NCBI RefSeq assembly: GCF_025660475.1
Contig: NZ_JAOUSF010000003.1
Location: 186,001 to 250,000, forward strand
DNA length: 64,000 nt
Direction: 5' to 3'
Origin: Perspicuibacillus lycopersici
GTDB lineage: Bacteria > Bacillota > Bacilli > Bacillales > Caldibacillaceae
Shown here: one piece after another, positions 63,749-64,000 of the stretch
Layout: every line of letters begins with the position of its first letter
Numbering within the stretch: position 1 is the stretch's first letter
Made by a program: the position numbers and the translations under genes
The notes under the pieces: model-generated
What the model was told of the DNA's origin: nothing
Database searches by the model: none
What the model saw: the letters and a program-made list of their open reading frames with translations, nothing else

Positions 63749-64000
63749 TTAAATTGTACCAAAGAAGAGAGTAACGACAATGATACTAGCAATAATACCG
63801 ACTGCATCCGCAAGTAAGCCGATTTTCAGTGCATCCCCCATTTTTTTAATTCCTACAGCACCAAAGTAAACGGTAAGTACATAGAAGGTTGTATCGGTAC
63901 TTCCTTGGAGAACTGATGCTAGCCTACCAATAAATGAATCTGGTCCATAGGTAGCTATTAAGTCACTCGTCATGCCTAGTGCTGCTGTCCCTGATATCGG
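63749..64000 (-). CDS. spmB: Spore maturation protein B, C-terminal part (cut by window edge)
   Basis: The last 83 codons of a nucleoside-recognition (Gate domain) membrane protein; the start is beyond the right edge. Visible signatures: PISGTAALG at the cut end, then ATYGPDSFIGRLASVLQGSTDTTFYVLTVYFG in two parts, which match the SpmB C-terminus closely, and a last helix near the end. SpmA/SpmB are needed for spore-core dehydration. An ATG at 63973 is internal, not the start. Confidence 0.95.
   Translation of the reverse strand, partial: PISGTAALGMTSDLIATYGPDSFIGRLASVLQGSTDTTFYVLTVYFGAVGIKKMGDALKIGLLADAVGIIASIIVVTLFFGTI

Noticed and set aside
63571..63813. 80-codon minus-strand frame overlapping the spmB end
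   Set aside because: It runs through the spmB terminator in another frame, lacks a binding site and looks like low-complexity translation.

Overview
The window is chromosomal DNA from a low-GC, endospore-forming, aerobic Bacillaceae bacterium, perhaps of the Oceanobacillus/Virgibacillus side of the family (inference from protein divergence and AT richness, not proven). Evidence: sporulation and spore genes (spoIVA, sleB-ypeB, cotJABC, spmB, ypjB), sigX/rsiX, bacillithiol genes, a bc-type menaquinol complex (qcrABC), and gene order that follows the Bacillus subtilis ypmB-to-spmB chromosomal block almost gene for gene. Nearly every gene lies on the minus strand. I see no prophage, insertion sequence, CRISPR array, rRNA or tRNA.

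Layout, left to right. 1-11 kb: ypmB (cut by the edge), dinG, panB-panC-panD behind a structured leader RNA with its own terminator, then a translationally coupled block bshA-cca-birA preceded by ypjD-dapB-mgsA. 11-20 kb: a YitT/YpjC membrane protein (plus strand), a zinc peptidase, ypjB, ypjA, qcrC-qcrB-qcrA, ypiF, ypiB, ypiA and an amidohydrolase-like protein of unknown role. 20-27 kb: hisC, a broken small membrane-protein gene, cheR, ndk, hepT-menG-hepS, folE, hbs. 27-38 kb: spoIVA, yphF, yphE, gpsA, der, a YIEGIA pair, yphA, rpsA, plsC, cmk, ypfB. 38-52 kb: motI, ypeB, sleB, prsW, ansA (plus), ypdA, gudB, mecB, cotJABC (plus), ypbF, a YpbE-like protein, recQ, ypbB, fer (plus). 52-64 kb: ribU behind an FMN riboswitch, an M23/LysM peptidase, sigX-rsiX behind an ECF-type promoter, resABC, resDE, rluB and spmB (cut by the edge).

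How the genes fit together: menaquinone side-chain and head-group genes (hepS, hepT, menG) supply the quinone oxidised by QcrABC; ResABC matures c-type cytochromes such as QcrC, and ResDE controls the respiratory genes; BshA and YpdA belong to bacillithiol metabolism; SleB/YpeB/CotJ/SpoIVA/SpmB build or open the spore.

The main departures from the B. subtilis arrangement are losses. The aro-trp-tyrA-aroE supraoperon around hisC is gone together with mtrB (TRAP) between folE and hepS; bshB1 is gone between mgsA and bshA; ypbD and ypbG are gone, and the YpbE-like protein lacks its LysM domain. I found no clearly new multi-gene system. The most interesting leads are regulatory: the pan leader with attenuator-like terminator, repeat-bearing promoters in front of qcrA and ypiF, a triple-nested inverted repeat between resE and sigX, and the unknown amidohydrolase-like gene at the hisC junction. 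Start codons were reassigned from ribosome binding sites; many of the genes start with TTG or GTG.
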